A stretch of DNA of 64,000 bases, taken from Trematomus loennbergii (taxonomy: Eukaryota > Chordata > Actinopteri > Perciformes > Nototheniidae). Positions 1 to 11,329 of the stretch are shown here, in pieces. Made by a program: the position numbers and the translations under genes. The notes below the pieces were generated by a model. That model made no database searches, was not told the origin of the DNA, and saw only the letters and a list, made by a program, of their open reading frames with translations. Where the stretch lies: assembly GCA_012861695.1 (NCBI GenBank), contig JAAOOA010001113.1, positions 101,828-165,827 on the forward strand, read 5' to 3'. Numbering within the stretch: position 1 is the stretch's first letter; every line of letters begins with the position of its first letter.

Positions 1-578
1 AATGTGTAGTGGATATAATGAGTGTGCACACTTATCTAGTATCCTATCCATGTGAACCTGTTTATTTGTGATTACCTGACATCCTCTAGGGGGGTCCGGG
101 GGCATGCACCCCGGGAAGATTTGTTTCTTTAAATTGAAGTTGAATGCATCAATCTGGTGCACTTTGAGGGCAACATTAAGAGATTTATGGATACAGTTCT
201 CAACACTCATATGAAACAGAACTGTATATATTTCAATAATCAAAAAGCCATTAGAATATGCTCACAACCAATAACAAATCATTGATAAACTCCTCTCTCC
301 TATCTTTATCTTACCTAGTCTGCATTTTTTCTTTTTATTTATGCATATTTGACTAATCACTCCCCTTTCAAACTGTGTTTTTTATTTTGTACTGACCTAT
401 AGTACACATTGGAATTTCTTAACTTCATTTATATACAACTATATATTACATAGATGGAAATATTTGTTTACATAGAAGACCAAACCGTTTGAGACCCACT
501 GAGATAACTAGACTAAAGTTTACAACCTAATCACTCAGAGAGTCCTTTACCTCCCTGAGCTGACGTTATCTCTCTCAG

Positions 579-759
579 TCCGACAGGAGAGGACTCTCCC
601 TCTCCTTATTGTTGAAACAGCTTCTAATCTCCGTTAGCTCCGAGCTAGCACCAGATGCTAACAACAACCCACGTAACTCTCTCAGTCTCTCTCTCTCTCT
701 CTCTCTTCTCCTCTCTCTGTCTCTCTCTGTCTGTCTCTCTGTCTATCTCTCTCTCTCTC

Positions 760-824
<65 letters not shown>

Positions 825-934
825 CTCTCAAAGTCCGACAGGAAAGAGCTCTCCCTCTCCTTATTGTTGAAACAGCTACTAATCTCCATTAGCTCCGAGC
901 TAGTACCAAATGCTAACAAAACCCCCGTAACTCT
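579..934. repeat. ~100-bp direct repeat flanking a (CT)n block
   Basis: Two copies of a ~100-bp segment (579-682 and 833-934), each starting TCCGACAGGA and including CTTATTGTTGAAACAGCT and GCTCCGAGCTAG, flank the CT microsatellite. They differ by a few substitutions. Reading frames here are low-complexity Ser/Leu and are not genes. Confidence 0.75.
683..828. repeat. (CT)n microsatellite
   Basis: CT dinucleotide run with scattered CTGT and CTAT interruptions. Shorter CT tracts continue at 938-980. Confidence 0.95.
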
Positions 935-2084
935 CTATGTCTCTCTCTCTCTGTCTCTCTCTCTTTCTATCTCTCTCTCACAAGATGCGCTCGTGCCACA
1001 CACACACACAGACGCTCCTCCGTGACAATGACCGCTTGCGTAAAAAAAAAAAAATAATAATAATAATTATAAAGTGGGGGGGACACAAATGGGATTTTGA
1101 AAAGTGGGGGGACATGTCCCCCCTGTCCCCAGTGGAAATTACGCCCATGCCACTACATAAATCCAGAAAAACTGTCAGCAGCCTTTAAGAAAAATCTATT
1201 CTCCACATGTTTTTTAGGGAAACAGATGTTATAATCCTTAATCATCAGTCTATAAATCTGGCTATTGATGATATATGAACAAACCACTCAGAGTACAGAT
1301 GGGAGTGAAACTCATTTGATAAAAAAATAAAAAGGCCTTGTATTGTGAATTTACATTTTGCAGTACACAGGTAATTAAGTAAAACAAATAGTAACTAATT
1401 CATATGACCACTTTTTGTATTAGATTCTAATTTAATCTGGCATTATTTAATGATAACATAGTAAGGAATCAAAATAGCCCAACCTTTCAAAACTGTCAAC
1501 CAATGGTGACATACCTTCACCTGTTAGCGACACAATGCTTGAATAGCACGTTCTCTAACAGGGAGTTGGCTCAAGGAGTAAGAGGTTAAAATAAGGGCAG
1601 TGTCTGCAAGATTCAATACAACCTGTCTGCACTGAGTAAACTAAAATATGCTATGAGACAGTGAACAAATGTGCAATCTCATAGTACGTCCCAACACACA
1701 CAATATGTCTAAGAATACTTCAGTTGTACTGTGTGAATGAGGTCAAAGGTTATATTTCAATGTGTGTTCATTGAATTATACTGGAAGTAGTGTATCAGGT
1801 TGTTTCTGTGCTGAATGACAAACTAATTGACTTAACAACTGAGTATTTGCACTTGTGAGGGATCTTAAAGTCTGTTGATAGATGCCTTACTGACTTTGAC
1901 CTTTAAAAAACGAGAGCACAAAAAACCTCACTGACATTGAACTGTCTGACTGACTGAGTGCAAGTAGTGGAAGAAGTATTAAAGAGGCACTGTTATGCTT
2001 TTGGGGTTTCCCCTTTCCTGTAGTGTGTTCTGGAGGTTTGTGTGCATGTGAATGGTCTGCAAAATAATAATATTACATCAAAAA

Positions 2085-2390
2085 TACTAGATCTTGTACT
2101 TGAGTAAAAGTAGAAGTACCAGAGTGTAGGAATACTCTGTTACAGTAAAAGTCCTGCGTTCAAAATGTTCCTCAAGTAAAAGTAGAGAAGTATCTCATAT
2201 CAGATCTGTAAGTAACTAAAGGTATTAAATACATGTAGTGGAGTAAAAGTACACCATTTACCTCTGAACTGAAGTGGAGTAGAAGTACAAAGTAGCAACA
2301 AATGGAAATACTAAAGTACAGGTTCCTCAAAATTGTGCTTAAGTACAGTACTTGAGTAAATCTACTTAGTTACTTCCCACGTCTGCTTCT
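2085..2390. repeat. GTACTTGAGTAAAAG-type repeat, copy 0
   Basis: Short dispersed repeat built on GTACTTGAGTAAAAGTAGAA and ending near CTACTTAGTTACTTCCCACG. The same family is at 12195-12830, 12985-13170, 20130-20600 and 24918-25545, with different numbers of the ~32-bp core. It is probably a non-autonomous fish transposon with internal tandem repeats; its ends were not defined. Confidence 0.7.
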
Positions 2391-3230
2391 CCTTTGCAGA
2401 TAAAACTTGATTTAGTCTCGTACCGTAGTGATACACCTGAAAATGTGCATAATAGGGCGCGGTTTCAGACCCGATGCATATATAAATACACAAATGTTCC
2501 AAAACAAACATCTACCCCCGTTACAACACATGCTAGGTTAGCTAGCTAACTTGCAGCAGATCTGCAATAATATCTGAAGGAATCATGCGATCGCATTGTT
2601 AAAATAAGTCAGTAAACATTTTTATTTTAGGTAAGTTTCCAACAACAGAGACAGTTGGCAACTTTATAATCCCTGAACATCACTAAGTGCTCCGGTCCCA
2701 ACTGTGTGCGTCACTTTTTAGGGTCCGTGTTGTTTATTTAGTTTCTTTATTTGCAGCGTTTTGTTCACTTTTAGTAAACGCTACACATGTTTCCTCAAGT
2801 TGGTGAAGATGTTTCTTCTCGTGGTCCATTGTAACGCATTTGCACCTGTAGGCCACCGTAAGGAAAGCACGCTTAAATGGAAAATGTGACCCCATGCAGA
2901 AGTACATCCTGGTATTTTGGCACTTAAGGGATGTTAGTACTGCTTCTTCTAGAGTTATTAGAGCTATTGTTTCTGTTCATTTCACACACAGCATGCACAC
3001 ACAATACTACCATGTTCTTTAGCTTAAGGTTATTTGTATATAGTTACATTTAAATGTGTTGTAAATACTGTACATTTTTAATGCTAAATTGTTTCTTAAA
3101 AATACTTATTCTTTATTTTCCTTATATATATTGTCGTGGCTTCCTTCCTTATTTTTCTATCAAGCCACTAGACGCCTTAAACAGACATTTTTAACTCGTT
3201 TTCTTTCCTTTATCTTTGTGTTACTTACAG

Positions 3231-3293
3231 TTGAAGAGTTGCTTGGCCTCCGATGATTTTGATGATATGATGCGATGTGTTTGCTCAAAATAA
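3231..3293 (+). pseudogene. Copy-0 counterpart of the small terminal exon at 13775
   Basis: After a TTACTTACAG acceptor the sequence matches the exon-like segment at 13775-13837. An extra base near 3241 and an indel near 3275 close the frame early. Unknown function; it is listed only because the open frame survives in the other copy. Confidence 0.25.
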
Positions 3294-3512
3294 AATAACA
3301 AACTTGTACACATGCAACAAAGAAAAGAGGCCTTTACAATAGTCAAAACAAATAGGCAAAACTCAAATAAAATAACAAACAACTTAGGTGTTCTTTCTTT
3401 CTTGAAATATAACTTAATAACTTAAAGGGTAATTGAACGGTTAAAAACTGTTCCTCGACGGCGTCTTTCTGACAGGTTGCTGCCCATCACTGTCACTTAA
3501 AGGAGGCGCCGT

Positions 3513-3524
3513 GGGAATTGTAGT
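3513..3524 (-). promoter_or_regulatory. ZNF143-like promoter motif, copy 0
   Basis: The minus strand reads ACTACAATTCCC, the core of the known ZNF143 (SBS) promoter element, next to the GC-rich AGGAGGCGCC. The same 12 bases are kept in copy 1 at 14056-14067. An ORF with a conserved beginning starts about 260 bp downstream on the plus strand. A promoter role is inference. Confidence 0.4.
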
Positions 3525-3781
3525 CTTTCATAGTGTGTTGACTACAGACGTCACGATTAGGTGGCCTTTCTTATAAAAACAAAATACTGGCTCTAACATA
3601 TATACTTTGCAACTTATTTCTTTAGATTGTTTATGTTCGCACCACCAGATACCAAAGCAGATTCCTTGTATGTTTAAACGTACCTGGCAATAAACTTGAT
3701 TCTGATTCTGATGCATACTCTCTTATGCTTTGACCTCTTCTGTCTGGCCTTATATGAAGACAATTAAAGGACACGAACAAC

Positions 3782-4018
3782 ATGGCCTCTCTTCTGCCTG
3801 AAAGTAAAAGCAGTTCTGACATGTTGACGTTGTTCCCTCAGATATCTGCCTCTGAGAGAGAGAGTCCCGACGTGTCGCCTCAGGGCAGAGAGAGAGACAA
3901 AGATTTCAGAGACGTGTCCATCACTGAGGAGCGGGAGGAATGTGGGAGATCAGGATGGAGACGGTTGAGATTGACTTTCACTGATCGACAGACGAGGAAA
4001 GAGCCACACATGACTTGA
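3782..4018 (+). CDS. Small ORF of unknown function downstream of the ZNF143-like site, copy 0
   Basis: Not recognised as any family. The 78-codon frame starts MASLLPESKSSSDM and is shared for its first ~34 codons with the copy-1 ORF at 14320. A one-base difference in a GGG run (CAGGGCAG versus CAGGCAG) then shifts the frame, so the C-termini differ. It sits about 260 bp downstream of a putative promoter. It could be a first coding exon, an untranslated exon read by chance, or noise. Confidence 0.2.
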   Translation: MASLLPESKSSSDMLTLFPQISASERESPDVSPQGRERDKDFRDVSITEEREECGRSGWRRLRLTFTDRQTRKEPHMT

Positions 4019-4823
4019 AAAGGAAAGTTACATTAGCTTGAGAATGCTTTTGTGTCCTCCCTGCTGTATTGTCTTCCTTAAAATAGAAAATGTTCTTTTG
4101 TTTGTGCTTCAGTTGTGTTTATTTACACTGCATAACGATCTTTAAAGAAGGATCACTGTGTAGATGACACTGAGGATGATTGTGCAAGCTGTGTTTTAAA
4201 TAGTATGTGAACATAAATGTGTTATTTCACTTGTTTTTCAGTGGCATTTCTGGATTGAGGCGTACATTTGAAACTTCTCATTAAAGTAAATGCTGATTTT
4301 CCATTTCCATTCTGAGGGAAACACAATAGTTTTAGTGGTGATGCTTAAATACCTGTGTCATTAAAGCAGTTCTGTAAAGGTGTGTTAGCAGGTCTCTCCA
4401 TGTGAACTGTGAGGATGTGTCGCCCCCTAGTGGACAAACATCTACACTTACATGCAGTCAAGATTTTTACTGTAGTTACATTCTGAGGTACTTTATTTTA
4501 TCTTGAATATGTTTTTATGTATTAATTTGTCTTTCAAATAAAGTATACTGTGTTATTACCCCTGTCATTCATTCTATCAGAGTCCTTTCTGTACAAAGCC
4601 ATCGTTGTTCATTCATTAAAAGCCGAGCAACGATCTGCAGAATGAAGCTGTTAATCAATATCAACATTAAACGTTCAAACACCTTCTTCTTTTTTTGGAG
4701 TATCGGAAGAAAGATGTGGAAAATCATCTTCACATTATTGAGGTTTTAATAAAGAAAATACCTTTTATTTCCTCGATTAGAGTTAATGTCCTCCTTGAGT
4801 TCTAGTCAACAAGACGAGATAGA

Positions 4824-5317
4824 TTAAAGTGGATCTATCATGCTATATTTGAATAATAGTGTAGGACCATACCTATATAAGGCATATTTATACTTTTTTC
4901 TTTTCAAAATACCAAACAGATCATGCATTTTAGCCATTCCTCATTTCGCTCAATTTGCACTTTTTTTAGCTCTGTTTTAGCAAGGGCTGATTCAGTGAGA
5001 ACAGCACCATCTACAGGCCTGGCATATGTACTACAGCGTCTCCAGCGCTTTCGAACGGCAATGGCCGTGGCTGTCTCCTCCTGATTGGTGGAGTTGGCCC
5101 AATAGCCGTAGCGCCACCGTCCTGACGTCAGGACAGTGTTCAAATCTGGATCAGTTTTATCAGATCCGTTGCAGCCCCTTTTTTAGAGATTTGGGTATGG
5201 AGGAAAATAGAGAGGGTTGTGTTTTCTGACACTTGGTGAGTTCCCTGGAACACCGGGGACACATATTCATGTAAAAATACGTACAAAAGTGCATTTTGCA
5301 TGATAGGTCCCCTTTAA
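4824..5317. mobile_element. TTAA-flanked MITE, family 1 (copy a)
   Basis: Bounded by TTAA at both ends. The termini are inverted: AAGTGGATCTATCATGC on the left and GCATGATAGGTCCCCTT on the right. Internal landmarks are GATCATGCATTTTAGCC, a TGACGTCAG palindrome and the GTGTCCCCGGTGTTCC complement. Family members are at 17907-18412 and 50521-51504, with a divergent one at 19476-19873. TTAA duplication is typical of piggyBac or Kolobok elements. There is no coding capacity. Confidence 0.8.
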
Positions 5318-5337
5318 ATTATGCTAACACCACAAAC

Positions 5338-5339
<2 letters not shown>

Positions 5340-5394
<55 letters not shown>

Positions 5395-5418
5395 TGTGTG
5401 TGTGTGTTGTGTGTGTGA
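5340..5418. repeat. (GT)n microsatellite
   Basis: Near-perfect GT run with two single-base slips. It is the right edge of the copy-0 flank; a homologous GT run is at 15386. Confidence 0.95.
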
Positions 5419-6365
5419 CCTAGCATCACTATCCTTGTGGGGACCAAAAGTTGTTTACACAATCACTCGCCTCCCTTTAAGAAAATGCAATAAAAGGGAT
5501 AAAAGAGAGCAGCGGCTAAAGCACAGAGCGTATGCGGCGGGGTTAAAACTTGTACTCCTGTACGGGTCCTAATTCACAGTTTTCCTGGCCTCATAAAATT
5601 GCGGGTCTAGGGCCAGAGACAACGAGGCTGAGTCGGGCTGAGTATGCTAAACTAGAGAGAGCATCGCTGGCAAGGGGGCTACAACTACAACAAGATGGAC
5701 ATATTTGACCATGATTTAATTGTAATACACGTTTCAAAATGATGCCGAAGTAACAACATACTGATACCGGTTAGTAAAAACCATGAATTAATGCTTTGAC
5801 AAGTCTGCAGACAGACGGCAGGCGAAAAACCTTTTAAAATGTTTGTTTTCTAAATGGAGATTGGCTAAGCTAACGCAGTATATGCTCCGACCGTCCACAC
5901 TCACAACAACGGCCTATACAGACATAAATAAAGCAGCGACTGTATTCGCCATGACACAGGCAGTCTGTGGTTTGTACTTGTTTAACTTTTGTCTAGTTTC
6001 TGAACATATATGAGGAGCTGTGAGCTCTGAGTGCTAACAGCTAACGGCTGTGTTGTTTTTCTGAGGTTCTCTGAAGATCACGTCACGGCTCCGCCTACAC
6101 TGCGTTACCATAGATACTACCCCAGTTCCTAAACTGTAATGGAAATGCGCCATAAAGTGAGCCAGTCCTAACGAGGCCCAGCCATACCGAGCGGGGCCGA
6201 GCGAGGCCGTGTAGTGGAAACGCGCCATAATCCTCTCCTATTGGCCGGTCTCGACGGGGGGCGGGTCTTCCTCCCGGGTTCGTTCCTCTGTGATTAATAT
6301 CGCATCTAATAAGAGGATTTAGACGTTGTGTGTTTATTGTATAACTCCACAAGCCTTTACTCCTC
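5419..6365. other. Spacer, no gene; GC-rich patch
   Basis: No convincing ORF or family was seen. A GC-rich patch at 6180-6285 holds an inverted CCAAT box (CCTATTGGCC) and a GC box (GGGGGGCGGGTC), and GAAACGCGCCATAA near 6219 resembles fish MITE ends. It lies about 400 bp upstream of the TRIM copy-1 promoter. Confidence 0.4.
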
Positions 6366-6669
6366 ATATTTCTTACAAGACCCATTTTCAAACAGTCTGT
6401 TCAGGGAGGAGGAAGTGTTTCACCAGCTGCTCTTAAACAGGAACCATAACACAGCGTTGTGAAATATAGCTATAAATCTCCAGATGTGTAGAGAGATGTC
6501 CTTTATGTATTGAGAAAATATTCCTACTTATGCTCAATACACTATTTGAAAAGCCTCTTGGATCAGCTGAAAATGCATCGTCACAAAGTTAAATAACAAG
6601 CCTCAACAGTTCTTCCTCCACCCCTCTTGGCAAACTGCCACTGAGAGGTGGAACCACACTGTAAGAGAG

Positions 6670-6687
6670 AGTTTCCATTTCCCGGAA
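6670..6687 (+). promoter_or_regulatory. Overlapping ISRE and GAS motifs, TRIM copy 1 promoter
   Basis: AGTTTCCATTTCCC at 6670-6683 fits the ISRE consensus AGTTTCNNTTTCNY. TTCCCGGAA at 6679-6687 is a perfect STAT-type GAS (TTCNNNGAA) overlapping it. They lie about 125 bp upstream of the 5'UTR splice donor. The same string is at 20882-20899 in copy 2. Interferon and virus inducibility is known for many fish TRIM genes; that this site drives it here is inference. Confidence 0.6.
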
Positions 6688-6719
6688 ATCAAAGTTGAAG
6701 TTTGTCTGAGCGACAGCAG

Positions 6720-6814
6720 AGCAGCAGCGAGACAAGTCTCTGTTTCTCTGAAGAAACACTCAACTGAATCCAGAAGCTTTTTCTCAACAACACAGCAGGA
6801 CTCTGCAAACACTG
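6720..6814 (+). other. TRIM copy 1 non-coding first exon (approximate start)
   Basis: Ends at a strong donor, ACTG|GTGAGT, at 6814/6815. It contains no start codon in frame with the TRIM ORF. The matching copy-2 exon ends at 21026 with the same donor. The transcription start is not determinable by eye. The intron runs to the acceptor TCCTCAG at 7885-7891, seven bases before the TRIM ATG. Confidence 0.5.
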
Positions 6815-7267
6815 GTGAGTACACTACAGACACATCACTACTAAATATTTAGTCAAAGCTGGATTCATATAAAGAATATTATACATATAAATGTGTCAGT
6901 TAAGATAAAAACCTCAACATTTACATTAGCACAGCCAACAATACAATGTAAACTCTGGTTAAATTAGGTTAGAGAGCATACAGTCAAAGCTAGCATTAGC
7001 TTATGCTAATTTTCATATTTCCTGTATTTGAAAACATTTTTATAATTGACTCTATTAAACAAAGTAGAATCTAAATATTAGATTTGTTCTGGACTGTCCA
7101 AAGCAAGGGATCTGGTTTATGTTACAAGTGTTGCTTATAAAAAGGCATGACAATTAGATATTTCATCTTATATCATTTGTACACACTGTGGTAAGTAGCC
7201 TTGAGCTTTGAACCTGTTTTTATAGTAACTGCTGTCTGCCTTTTGAAGCTGATAACGTTTACTGTTT

Positions 7268-7540
7268 TTTAGATTAGATTAGATTACTTTATTGTCATTA
7301 CAAAATGCAAGCACAGTGTAACGAAATTAAGGAGGGTCTAACCAGAGTGCAAAACAGTCAGTTATATACACAATTATCAGAAGTATGTACAAAATAAATG
7401 ATACAAAAATAAAGGTAAATAGATGGGAAATGTATAAATAAGAATAAATACACAGATAATAATAAATACAGTGAATACAGTACTGTATATAAAACAGTAA
7501 TGTACAAGGATGATTGCGCTTCAGCACAGCACACGACAAC
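7268..7540. mobile_element. Intronic insertion present in TRIM copies 1 and 3, absent in copy 2
   Basis: Copy 2 reads straight from CTGTTTTTTAG into CAACTAGTATTAAC (21520-21535). Copy 1 has about 265 extra bases beginning ATTAGATTAGATTACTTTAT, a common 3'-tail motif of fish retroposons. Copy 3 retains the right part (28569-28721, continuing at 38448). It is either an insertion before copies 1 and 3 split or a precise loss in copy 2. Confidence 0.55.
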
Positions 7541-7897
7541 AACAACTAGTATTAACTTCAGTGATGCTCAGCAGGAGGTTTCACTCCTCTGTTCAACAAC
7601 GGCAAAATCCCCCAACAGTATTAGAGCTTACACATTGTGTTTCTTAGAGTTTAAACTGAATGCTGCTATGATTTTCCAGATTTCATTTATAATATTAACA
7701 AACAGAGAGATTTTTTAACATTTAACAATAACAGTGTACTGCAAATTTGAGCAATCTTTCACCCTCCGCATAATCATGATACATCAGCAGAGTTCAGTAT
7801 CACCATCTATTTGACTTATAGCAAACAGATACAAGAGATTAAATCATATATACATTACAGTTTTTGTTTTTTTCACACGTTTTGTCCTCAGAGAGAC

Positions 7898-9511
7898 ATG
7901 TCTGCTGCCAGCTGTCTGCTGACTGAAGATCAGTTTCTGTGCTCCATCTGTCTGGATGTGTTCACTGATCCAGTCACACACCATGTGGACACAACTTCTG
8001 TAAAGCCTGCATCTCTGAACACTGGGATAGAAAGTCCCATCAGTGTCCCAACTGTAAAAAGTTATCACAAGCCTGAGTGCTGGTCAACACTTTCATCTCT
8101 GAGATGGCTGCTCAGTTCAGACAGTCAGCTCAACAGAAAGCCAGCAGCAGCAGCTCAGAGCAACAAGTTGTCAAACCAGGAGAAGTTCCCTGTGACGTCT
8201 GCACTGGAACCAGACTGAAGGCCCTGAAGTCCTGCCTGGTGTGTCTGGCCTACTGTGAGACTCACCTGGAGCCTCACCTGACAAGGCAGGCCTGAAGAAA
8301 CATCAGCTGATCGACCCTGTGGAGAACCTGGAAGCAGGATGTGTGTGAAGCACGATAAACTGCTGGAGCTGTTCTGTAAGACCGACCAGGTGTGTGTCTG
8401 CATGCTCTGCACTGTTCAGACCACAAGACACATGATGTTGTTCCTCTGAAAGAAGGATATGAAGGAAAGAAGGCTGAGCTGGGGAAGACAGAGGCTGAAA
8501 TTCAGCAGATGATCCAGAAGAGACGACTGAAGATTCAGGAGATGAATCGCTCAGTGGAGCTCAGTAAGGAAGGAGCAGACAGAGAGATAGCAGATGGTGT
8601 TCAGGTCTTCACCGCTCTGAAGGAGTCTGTTGAGAGAAGCCAGGCCGAGCTCATCGACACCATCAAAGAGAAGCAGAGAGAGACAGAGGAACAGGCTGAA
8701 GGCTTCATCAAAGAGCTGGAACAGGAAATCTCTGAGCTGAAGAAGAGAAGCTCTGAGGTGGAGCAGCTGTCACGCTCTGAAGACCAGCTCCACCTCCTCC
8801 AAAGCTTCACGTCCCTGAACGCTGCTCCACCCACCAAGAACTGGACAGAAGTCAGGGTCCGTCCACCTTCATATGAGGGGACTGTGAGGAGAGCTGTGAC
8901 TCAGCTGGAGGAGACGCTCAGTAAACAGATGAAGAAGCTGCTTGAGGTGGAGCTGAAGAGGGTCCAGCAGTATGAGGTGGAGGTGACTCTTGATCCTGAT
9001 ACAGCACATCCCAACTCATCCTGTCTGATGATGGAAAACAAGTTAAATGGTGATGTGAGGAAGAATCTCCCAGACAATCCAGAGAGATTTGATATTGTGC
9101 TTGTGTCTTAGCAAAGCAGAGTTTCTCTTCAGGAAGATTTTATACGAGGTTCAGGTTAAAGGGAAGACTGAGTGGATTTAGGAGTGGTCAGAGAGTCGAT
9201 CAACAGGAAGGGAGATCACAGCGTCTCCTCAGAATGGTTACTGGTGATAGTGTTGAGGAATGAAAATGAGTACAAGCTTGTGCTGTCCTCAGTCCGTCTC
9301 TCTCTGAAGTCTCAGCCTGAGAAGGTGGGGGTGTTTGTGGATTATGAGGAGGGTCTGGTCTCCTTTTATGATGTTGATGCTGCAGCTCTGATCTACTCCT
9401 TCACTGGCTGCTGCTTCAAAGAGAAACTCTACCCATACTTTGTCCCATCTTAATGATGGTGGTAAAAACTCTGCCCCTCTGATCATCTCTCCTGTCAATC
9501 ACACTGAGTAG
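7898..9511 (+). pseudogene. TRIM E3 ubiquitin ligase (RING/B-box/coiled-coil/B30.2), copy 1, frameshifted
   Basis: Teleost TRIM25/TRIM47-like family: a predicted RING ubiquitin ligase of the antiviral, cytosolic type. Coding is a single exon whose ATG follows the acceptor TCCTCAG at 7891. Order: RING (7898-8060), B-box 1 (frame 8077-8280), B-box 2 and coiled coil (frame 8392-9000), PRY/SPRY start (to 9111) and SPRY end (9172-9511, stop TAG). Compared with copy 3, two bases are missing after GATCCAGTCA (~7975), destroying the CGHxFC part of the RING. Further 1-3 nt indels lie near 8040, 8065, 8290, 8940, 9100 and 9170-9240. Outside these indels the copies are nearly identical. As written it cannot encode a full protein. 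Either it is a pseudogene or the consensus carries indel errors; the sequence alone cannot decide. Confidence 0.8.
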
Positions 9512-10760
9512 AACAACCATTTGATTTTCTACAGAAAGATTCACTCTCACTAAATGTAATAAATGTATTCAACTGGGGAAGTACATTGTACACATTGTTA
9601 ATGTTTCAGAATCTGATCACATATGGTTCACCTTGATGAGACGCATAAAAACACATAAAATACTGATGAGTATGTTCTAATGTACTCTAGTTTATTCTAC
9701 GGATTGCACTTCCTGCCGTCATGACTTGAAGTGATCAGAAAACTATTTACTCAGAAATAAACTTTTACCACTTCTTTATATGTCAGGGGGACAAGAAAAG
9801 TATTTATTGTCTCAGAATTGTGTGTTCAAAAAGTGTTTCATACTTGCACATTACTAGTGGAAGTAATGCACTCCTTTTTCATTAGTAAAATACTGTATAT
9901 AATTTTTTATAATTTTCAATTGAGGGGAAAATGATGGGTCTCTGGTGTGTTTTAAAGGGGAAGTTCAGGATTGATTATTGAATTATAGTATATTGGTACA
10001 AAATGTATTGACAGTTACTTGGAGAATCAACAATACCTGATCATTAAACATTAGGCTGCAGTGGTTTAACAAACCAGGGAAATTAAATGTTACATCTCAG
10101 CTGTCTGTTGTGTTATGTTAATTGTATTTCGTCCACCTCTCTGCACACTGCTTGTAAAGTTTGAACAAAGCCTCAATGGATTAAAAAAAAGGAACAAAGA
10201 ATGTTATTTTTGTGTTTTTTAAATGTACTTACTGAAGTACAGTTTTCACTAGTTCTCAACTTAGGGAAAGTATCTTAAAAAAATGTACTTAATATTTCCA
10301 TTTCTACTTAACTACATTTGTCTGATAGATTTGGTTCTTCTGAAGCTTTATAAACTATTTAAAACCCTCTTGGATCAGCTGATCATAGATATTAAGATTG
10401 CTGTATATGTTTGTTAGAAATAAGGCCATCAACTGGTTAGCTTAGCTTAGCATAAAGACTGGAAACAGGGGAAGACAAAGCCAGCCTGTCCAAAGGTAAC
10501 AAAATCCACCTATCAGCAGCTCTGAATCCAGTTTGTTTAATCCATACCAAATCAGAGGAGTAAAAACATCAATAAGACGTTTAACAGGGGATTATGGGTC
10601 GGGCTATTTCTTGACTGGGACCAAAACAAGTTGCCAAATTGTTTTTACATTTCAGTTTTCGTACAGAGATATATTAAGTACACTTAAATGTGTATTTTGT
10701 CACTCACTATTTCCCCCTTTTCCTAGTATATATGCTAAACTAAGCTAATCTAAGTGTCTG
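9512..10760. other. TRIM copy 1 3' flank, no gene
   Basis: AT-rich sequence collinear with 23491-24500 and 40459-41645. It probably holds the TRIM 3'UTR: AATAAA occurs at 9757, shortly after the stop. No other coding signal was seen. Confidence 0.5.
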
Positions 10761-11329
10761 ATGGCTGCAGCCTGTGTCAGTGAGAGCGGTCTGACTGGTT
10801 GGACTGCTTCTAATGATTATGATCTCATTCTTCACCTTGAACACACTCCAGCACTGCCTGTACAGGTGAGACTAACTGCAAACGTCCCGTCTGACTGGGA
10901 GATAAATAAAGGGTTTTTTAAATATCAAAATTGCATGAAATATGCTTGTAAAGTCTATTTTATTAATGCCCTGTTTATAAGATGGAGCTTATCATTTGAA
11001 ATGTCATTATTTTTAAAGAGGTGGATGGTGAATAATATTACAATTAAAAATGTTTCACTCACATCATGACTTTGTTTTTATTACAGTACACGTTTTCTGA
11101 AATGTTATCTTTAAATATACTAACGCATACAGAAACAGCACAGAAATGTGTACACTGGTTAAAACCAGGATCACATTCTTGTTTTATTGTCGACTTATTA
11201 GAGTCAAAGGTTTTTACAGAGGGGAGTTTTGATATGGGTTTGTACCACGACATAAATCCAGAAAAACTGTCAGCAGCCTTTAAGAAAAATCTATTCTCCA
11301 CATGTTTTTTAGGGAAACAGATGTTATAA
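10761..11329 (+). CDS. Two companion exons of an unidentified gene, unit 1 (10761-10865, 11087-11329)
   Basis: I do not recognise the protein. The first segment (ATG 10761, or an internal exon from the acceptor GGCTGCAG at 10770) encodes ...DYDLILHLEHTPALPVQ and ends at the donor ACAG|GTGAGA. The second follows the acceptor TTTTTATTACAG and encodes 80 residues from YTFSEMLSLN, through WLKPGSHSCFIVDLLESKVF, to a TAA at 11327. Both junctions are phase 0, so the joined frame stays open for 115 codons. It is downstream of TRIM, in the same direction, in units 1 and 3. In unit 3 the second exon has a ~60-bp deletion. In unit 2 both exons are gone. In unit 0 only the last ~75 bp remain. Conserved splice phase argues for a real gene tail; lack of a recognised family argues for caution. 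Confidence 0.35.

Larger units (their letters stand above)
1..1156. mobile_element. Transposon-derived DNA left of the TRIM duplications
   Basis: No host gene is visible. The stretch near 88-116 (GGGGGGTCCGGGGGCATGC) resembles, in reverse, the inner part of the hAT element at 48825-50207. The stretch 1075-1155 (runs of G, then CCCCAGTGGAAATTACGCCC) resembles the end of a common fish DNA transposon. The middle is a CT microsatellite block. Homology to the TRIM-unit flank starts abruptly at about 1157. The family assignment is inference and element ends were not resolved. Confidence 0.4.
1157..5339. repeat. TRIM-unit 3' flank, copy 0 (its TRIM gene is outside or lost)
   Basis: Collinear with 11254-15385. 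It starts inside the companion-gene terminal exon (ATAAATCCAGAAAAACTG at 1157 and 11254) and runs through the GTACTTGAG repeat, the ZNF143-like site and the GATTCTGATTCTGATGC motif to the GT microsatellite. Differences from copy 1 are mostly short indels. Copy 0 keeps about 250 bp near 2434-2684 that copy 1 lacks, and lacks tandem repeat units that copy 1 has at 12195-12300. The MITE at 4824-5317 is present here and absent at the matching place in copy 1, so it inserted after the duplication. Confidence 0.85.

Noticed and set aside
609..1188. Ser/Leu-rich ORFs over the CT repeat
   Set aside because: They are translations of a (CT)n microsatellite and have no codon or domain signal.
5321..5572. 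Cys/Val ORF over the GT repeat
   Set aside because: Microsatellite translation. The same holds for 15279-15547 and 26758-26982.
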